From NCBI GenBank assembly GCA_030740795.1, contig JASLWO010000037.1, positions 1-64,000 on the forward strand: 64,000 nucleotides of DNA, written 5' to 3'. The notes beneath the pieces were generated by a model that saw nothing but the letters and a program-made list of their open reading frames with translations, was not told where the DNA came from and made no database searches. Each line of letters starts with the position of its first letter. Positions within the stretch are counted from its first letter, which is position 1. The DNA comes from Acidimicrobiales bacterium (GTDB taxonomy: Bacteria > Actinomycetota > Acidimicrobiia > Acidimicrobiales > UBA8592). A program made the position numbers and the translations under genes. Below are positions 59,620 to 64,000 of the stretch, in pieces.

Positions 59620-60108
59620 TTAATCTCGGAAGTTTCCAAATTGCAAAGGTATTCCGAAATCGTTGTCCTTCAGAGCAGTAATAATATTTTGTAAATCATC
59701 TCGTTTTTTTCCTGAGACACGAACCTGGTCACCCTGGGTCTGCGACTGAATTCCCTTTAGGCCCAACGCCTTTATAAACTTGTTGATGTCTTTGGCTTTT
59801 TCTGAATTAATGCCAGAAGCTAAAGCAATGGTTTGGCGTCTTCGTCCTCCTGCAGCATCTTGAACCTGAAGACGGTCTAATGCTTTAAGAGAAACCTTTC
59901 GCTTAACCAGCTTTTCTTCAAGAACTGTCCGTAGGGCATTTAGTCTGTCATCTGAAGAAGATTCAATATCTATAGCTGTTTCTGAAAGATCAATTGAGCT
60001 ATTCGTGTCCTTAAAGTCATAACGTTGACCTACTTCTCTGGAAGCTTGATCTGTTGCGTTCCTTACCTCTTGCATGTTAACTGTTGAGGTAGCATCAAAC
60101 GAGGGCAT
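59620..60108 (-). CDS. YajQ-family nucleotide-binding protein
   Basis: MPSFDATSTVNMQEVRNATDQASREVGQRYDFKDTNSSI. Confidence 0.95.
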   Translation of the reverse strand: MPSFDATSTVNMQEVRNATDQASREVGQRYDFKDTNSSIDLSETAIDIESSSDDRLNALRTVLEEKLVKRKVSLKALDRLQVQDAAGGRRRQTIALASGINSEKAKDINKFIKALGLKGIQSQTQGDQVRVSGKKRDDLQNIITALKDNDFGIPLQFGNFRD

Positions 60109-60279
60109 TCTGGTCCTTCCATTTAAATATCGTTAGTTCATGAAATACTAATTCGCATATCCCAAATTCCCTATTCTTATTACAAAGTCACCCAGTTTGA
60201 GATATCGGAATTGTTAAATTATCTTATCTAGTCTCTGGGGGTGGGATCTTGTGAGACTAACGCTAGTATCACCACTTCA

Positions 60280-60362
60280 GGGTCGGTGCCCGAGTGGCCA
60301 AAGGGAACGGGCTGTAAACCCGTCGGCGTTAGCCTTCGGAGGTTCAAATCCTCCCCGGCCCA
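60280..60362 (+). tRNA. tRNA-Tyr(GTA)
   Basis: Long variable arm; anticodon loop CTGTAAA; acceptor GGGTCGG/CCGGCCC. Confidence 0.95.
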
Positions 60363-60439
60363 CAAAATTTAAGAACTAGATTTGAGCCTAGATTCGGCAT
60401 TCAAGACGGGCGTCTAGAATAATGGGGGAAAGGAGATCA

Positions 60440-61081
60440 ATGAAAACTCTACGGTTATGGATTTCTGTAATCACAGTTTTTTTGATTTTTATTCCAGCTT
60501 GCGGGAGCCAAAGTGAAATAACTGTGGCAGCTACAGGAACTAGAGATGTAGATCCAGGTCCTGGCATGTTCCTTCAGGCTTCAGAGGCTAAACAGCGCGC
60601 TATTGAATTAGGATGTGATGGAAGTCATGAGCACCTCATGGATGGCAAGACATGGTTTATGCCTTGTAGTGACCATGTAGCATGGGCGATGTTAACAGGG
60701 GAAACTCATGATCACGCCGTTGAAGAGTCTCAAGACAGTGGAGACAACCATGGTCATAGCCACGATCACGACCATGGCTCATCAAACATGATGATGAGTG
60801 TTTCACCAGACGTTGCCGATGTGGTGATAGAAATTGAATTTCGTGATGGGACAGTCGTTACTTCCGAGGATCGTGTTTCGGTTTCTAATGGAGATCAAAT
60901 AGTGTTCTCTGTTGTTTCTGATGTAGATGAAGTCGTTCATGTCCATGGAGTTGATCTCATGGGTGAGGTCTCCTCTAATCGTTCTGAGAACTATTTTGGT
61001 TTTGAGATTAACGCCTCAGGAATCTTTGAAGTTGAGTTTGAGTACTCGGGTGTCTTCATAACAGAACTCTTGGTGAGTTAG
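60440..61081 (+). CDS. Secreted lipoprotein with His-rich linker and cupredoxin-like C-terminal domain
   Basis: Lipobox FIPACG; DNHGHSHDHDHG; start ATG 60440 after AAGGAGATCA. Confidence 0.65.
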   Translation: MKTLRLWISVITVFLIFIPACGSQSEITVAATGTRDVDPGPGMFLQASEAKQRAIELGCDGSHEHLMDGKTWFMPCSDHVAWAMLTGETHDHAVEESQDSGDNHGHSHDHDHGSSNMMMSVSPDVADVVIEIEFRDGTVVTSEDRVSVSNGDQIVFSVVSDVDEVVHVHGVDLMGEVSSNRSENYFGFEINASGIFEVEFEYSGVFITELLVS

Positions 61082-62382
61082 TGATCCTTGATGTTCTCGG
61101 GCATGGGTTAGGATCTCGAGGAGACCTTCCAATCCCCTTATGGCAATTTACTTGGGCAGCAACTGCCGCACTAGTAATCTCCTTTGTTTCATTAGGGGCA
61201 TCCTGGCGACAACCAAAACTCACATTTCATGAGACGGGGCGGACCTTACCTAACCTGTCCAGAATAGCAAAAACTAGTGAACCGCTAATCAGGATTCTTT
61301 CAATGGGGTTATTCTTTCTAGTATTAGTTACTGGACTTTTTGGGACCAACAACTCAGACCAGAACCTAAACCCGGTGACTTTATATGTAATTTTTTGGGT
61401 TATCCTGCAAATCCTCACTTGCTTCTTAGGGGATATATGGAAAGTCCTCAGCCCTTTTGACACGATCGCACAGTTTCTAGAACGCCGTAACCTAACGAAT
61501 TCTTATGCAATCCCAACTTGGAGTCATTGGTTTGCTCCGATAGGGGCGTTCAGCTTTCTATTCTTTGAGTTGATACACCCTAGTGGGGACTCGCCTTTTT
61601 TTCTTGCTCTAGGCATGCTTGTATATTCAACCTGTCTAATTACTGGTTCTATTCTTTGGGGCCGGGATTGGCTTCAGGTGGGGGACACCTTCGCAGTCCA
61701 CTTTCGACTACTAGCCCAAATGGCGCCATTACACATAAGCCATAAATCAATTCGTTTCCGAATCCCTCTTAGCGGTCTTTCATCTTCCCGCTTCTCAAGC
61801 CCAGAAGTAGCGACACTTCTTGTCGTCTTGGGTGGCGTTACCTTTGATGGATTCGGTGAATCAGAAATGTGGAGAGATTTAGTTGGGCGTAAAACAGGTT
61901 GGGCGAATGCCGCTATTCGCCTATTTGGCCTGATTGATTCAATAGCGGTGATAGCTTTACTCTTCCTTATTTCTGTAAAATTTATGGCTAACCTCACGGA
62001 CCAAAAACCGAGACTCTTGGCTAAGATATTTGCTCCATCGCTTGTTCCAATAGTTTTTGGGTACACCCTTGCCCACTACCTCCAATTGGCTATAGACGAA
62101 AGTCAGACTTTTTTTTTCCAACTATCAGATCCATTTGGTAAAGGGTGGGACCTATTTGGGGCAAGCGGGAGTCGCATTAACTTCAATCTAGCTAATGCGA
62201 CTGTGATTGCTTGGGTGCAGGCAATAGGAGTTGTTTCAGGACATATCGCTGGCGTGATTGTTGCGCATGATAGAGCTGTAAGTTCATTCTCAGAGAAAGA
62301 CGCTGTTCGTAGTCAGTACGTCATGTTTCTTGTAATGGTTGTTTATAGCGTTCTCGGATTATGGCTTCTTTTAAATGCCTAG
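61081..62382 (+). CDS. Multi-TM protein resembling actinobacterial proteins annotated 'fenitrothion hydrolase'
   Basis: LGHGLGSRGDLPIPLWQFTWAATAALVISFVSL N-terminus; GTG start overlapping previous stop. Confidence 0.6.
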   Translation: MILDVLGHGLGSRGDLPIPLWQFTWAATAALVISFVSLGASWRQPKLTFHETGRTLPNLSRIAKTSEPLIRILSMGLFFLVLVTGLFGTNNSDQNLNPVTLYVIFWVILQILTCFLGDIWKVLSPFDTIAQFLERRNLTNSYAIPTWSHWFAPIGAFSFLFFELIHPSGDSPFFLALGMLVYSTCLITGSILWGRDWLQVGDTFAVHFRLLAQMAPLHISHKSIRFRIPLSGLSSSRFSSPEVATLLVVLGGVTFDGFGESEMWRDLVGRKTGWANAAIRLFGLIDSIAVIALLFLISVKFMANLTDQKPRLLAKIFAPSLVPIVFGYTLAHYLQLAIDESQTFFFQLSDPFGKGWDLFGASGSRINFNLANATVIAWVQAIGVVSGHIAGVIVAHDRAVSSFSEKDAVRSQYVMFLVMVVYSVLGLWLLLNA

Positions 62383-62465
62383 AACACCTTTACATTTAAT
62401 ACGTTTGAGGTTGGGACCTCTCCCACACCGTGGCATCATAACCAATAGCATAGACAGTTGTCTAC

Positions 62466-62538
62466 GCTCCCTTAGCTCAGTCGGTAGAGCGTCTCCATGG
62501 TAAGGAGAAGGTCGAGAGTTCAATTCTCTCAGGGAGCT
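62466..62538 (+). tRNA. tRNA-Thr(GGT)
   Basis: Acceptor GCTCCCT/AGGGAGC; anticodon loop ATGGTAA. Confidence 0.95.
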
Positions 62539-62569
62539 CATCTAATAATTAGATAGAGTTTAATTCCTT

Positions 62570-62643
62570 GGCGGCGTAGCTCAGTAGGTAAGAGCGCTCG
62601 ACTCATAATCGAGAGGTCGACAGTTCAAATCTGTCCGCCGCTA
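62570..62643 (+). tRNA. tRNA-Met(CAT)
   Basis: Acceptor GGCGGCG/CGCCGCT; anticodon loop CTCATAA. Confidence 0.93.
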
Positions 62644-62684
62644 CAAACAGTTAAGTTAGTTCATACCACAGTGGGGGTTATTCT

Positions 62685-63179
62685 ATGGAAATACGAATAG
62701 CACAAATAGGTGATGCAGAATCTATTAGAGAGATTTATAACAATGAAGTCACTTCTGGGACCGCTACTTTTGACCTAACTCCTAGAACTCTTGAAGAACA
62801 GCGCGAATGGTTGTCAGAGAGATCCGGCGCCCACGTCGTTCTCATAGCAGAATCCCAAGGAGAAGTGATCGGATTTGGATCATTATCTCGTTACCAGAGA
62901 CGACCCGCGTACAGCACAACCGTAGAGGACTCTGTTTATGTCCGACCAGATAAACAAGGTCAAGGGGTTGGTTTGTCGATACTGGATGCCTTAATTGAAA
63001 AAGCATCAGAGCATGGATTCCACACCGTTATTGCAAGGATCAGCGGCGAATCAGATGGATCCATCGCAACACATACAAAGGCTGGATTTAAAGAAGTGGG
63101 GCGAGAGAGGGAAACAGGGAGAAAATTTGGAAGGTGGCTGGACGTTGTAGTGATGCAACGATTTGTAGATTCCTCCTAA
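62685..63179 (+). CDS. GNAT acetyltransferase (phosphinothricin N-acetyltransferase-like)
   Basis: IREIYNNEVTSGTATFDLTPRTLEEQREWL, VYVRPDKQGQGVGLSIL. Confidence 0.9.
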   Translation: MEIRIAQIGDAESIREIYNNEVTSGTATFDLTPRTLEEQREWLSERSGAHVVLIAESQGEVIGFGSLSRYQRRPAYSTTVEDSVYVRPDKQGQGVGLSILDALIEKASEHGFHTVIARISGESDGSIATHTKAGFKEVGRERETGRKFGRWLDVVVMQRFVDSS

Positions 63180-63282
63180 TCCAATTTTACAGTGGATTGT
63201 ATAAATAGAAAAGATCACATGCTATGAATGCATTAGAAGATTAAATAGCGTTTACGGTGGTATCCTCTGTAAGTCATCCTTT

Positions 63283-63355
63283 AGGGCAGTGGCTCAATTG
63301 GTAGAGCACCGGTCTCCAAAACCGGCGGTTGGGGGTTCGAGTCCCTCCTGCCCTG
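63283..63355 (+). tRNA. tRNA-Trp(CCA)
   Basis: Acceptor AGGGCAG/CTGCCCT; anticodon loop CTCCAAA. Confidence 0.95.
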
Positions 63356-63427
63356 CGAGTTTGCATTAAATCCCCAAAAGTAAAATACAATTGAAAAGAC
63401 AAAACGAATCGTCAACAAGGAACAGTT

Positions 63428-63727
63428 ATGTCCCTAAATCGTGAACAAAAAAGAGCACTACAAAAAAGAGGTGAACTCGGTGAAGATGGCACCCCTATTG
63501 CCACTCGCCGTCAACCTGCCGGTCGCCAGCAAAAAGAAGAGCGCGTAGGTTTCAGAAAATACCTTTCAGAAGTCCGAGCAGAGCTACGAAAGGTTGCCTG
63601 GCCTACACGGTCAGAAGTCATAAACTATTCAATTGTGGTTCTAATTACCTTAGTCATTGTTACTTCAATGATTGCCCTTATGGATTGGGGATTTGGTGAA
63701 GGCCTGCTTAAGCTATTTGAACGTTGA
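63428..63727 (+). CDS. secE: Preprotein translocase subunit SecE
   Basis: FRKYLSEVRAELRKVAWPTRSEVINYSIVVLITLVIV. Confidence 0.93.
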   Translation: MSLNREQKRALQKRGELGEDGTPIATRRQPAGRQQKEERVGFRKYLSEVRAELRKVAWPTRSEVINYSIVVLITLVIVTSMIALMDWGFGEGLLKLFER

Positions 63728-63755
63728 TAACACCCCCAGAAAATGAGAAGAACAA

Positions 63756-64000
63756 ATGGATAATATTGCCACCAATGAAGAAATAGAAGATAACCATTTA
63801 GGATCTGAAACAGATTCCAAATTTGAACAATTACTTGATGCTGAAGAACAAAAACTTGATCAAGAATCACCCGTTGTGACTGACGTAGTTGACAGTAACG
63901 GTGAGAGCGGAGACGCCGTTTCCGAAGAAGGTTTGATTTTTGAGAAAGAAGACAAAGCACCAAAGGTTGTTAGCCCTTATGACCGGCCAGGGAAATGGTA
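63756..64000 (+). CDS. nusG: NusG, 5' part (runs off window), acidic N-terminal extension
   Basis: MDNIATNEEIEDNHLG...VVSPYDRPGKW; follows secE. Confidence 0.85.
   Translation, partial: MDNIATNEEIEDNHLGSETDSKFEQLLDAEEQKLDQESPVVTDVVDSNGESGDAVSEEGLIFEKEDKAPKVVSPYDRPGKW

Noticed and set aside
1-64000. CRISPR arrays, insertion sequences, toxin-antitoxin or defence islands
   Set aside because: No regularly spaced repeats, transposases or nuclease modules were found on reading both strands.

Overview
The window is chromosomal, moderately AT-rich and gene-dense. It looks like a free-living, probably marine actinobacterium of Acidimicrobiia type; this is inferred from WhiB, MshA plus a YbjN-domain neighbour, and HemA-type haem synthesis, with no database search run. 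Main blocks: (i) CcdA/TlpA-type redox genes, a WhiB regulator, orn/dut; (ii) mycothiol glycosyltransferase MshA fused to a MoaD-like domain, then proC; (iii) hemA-C-D-B-L; (iv) pgi and a cytochrome c; (v) a cytochrome-b/Rieske/ferredoxin/dihaem cytochrome cluster running directly into a complete 14-gene nuo operon, followed in tandem by a second 11-gene nuo operon lacking nuoEFG; (vi) an NDUFAF7/MidA-family methyltransferase, acs, and a sulfatase fused to a DJ-1/PfpI domain; (vii) a tRNA cluster leading to secE-nusG. No CRISPR array or mobile element was seen. Most interesting: a shared N-terminal peptide (M-x-E-I-P-[ED]-[HY]-L-L-[KE]-R) on three otherwise unrelated respiratory-chain proteins; two tandem complex I operons in which NuoD2 has lost two normally invariant quinone-site residues; an in-frame MoaD-MshA fusion; a sulfatase-DJ-1 fusion; and a candidate structured RNA with a 21-bp stem near the window start.
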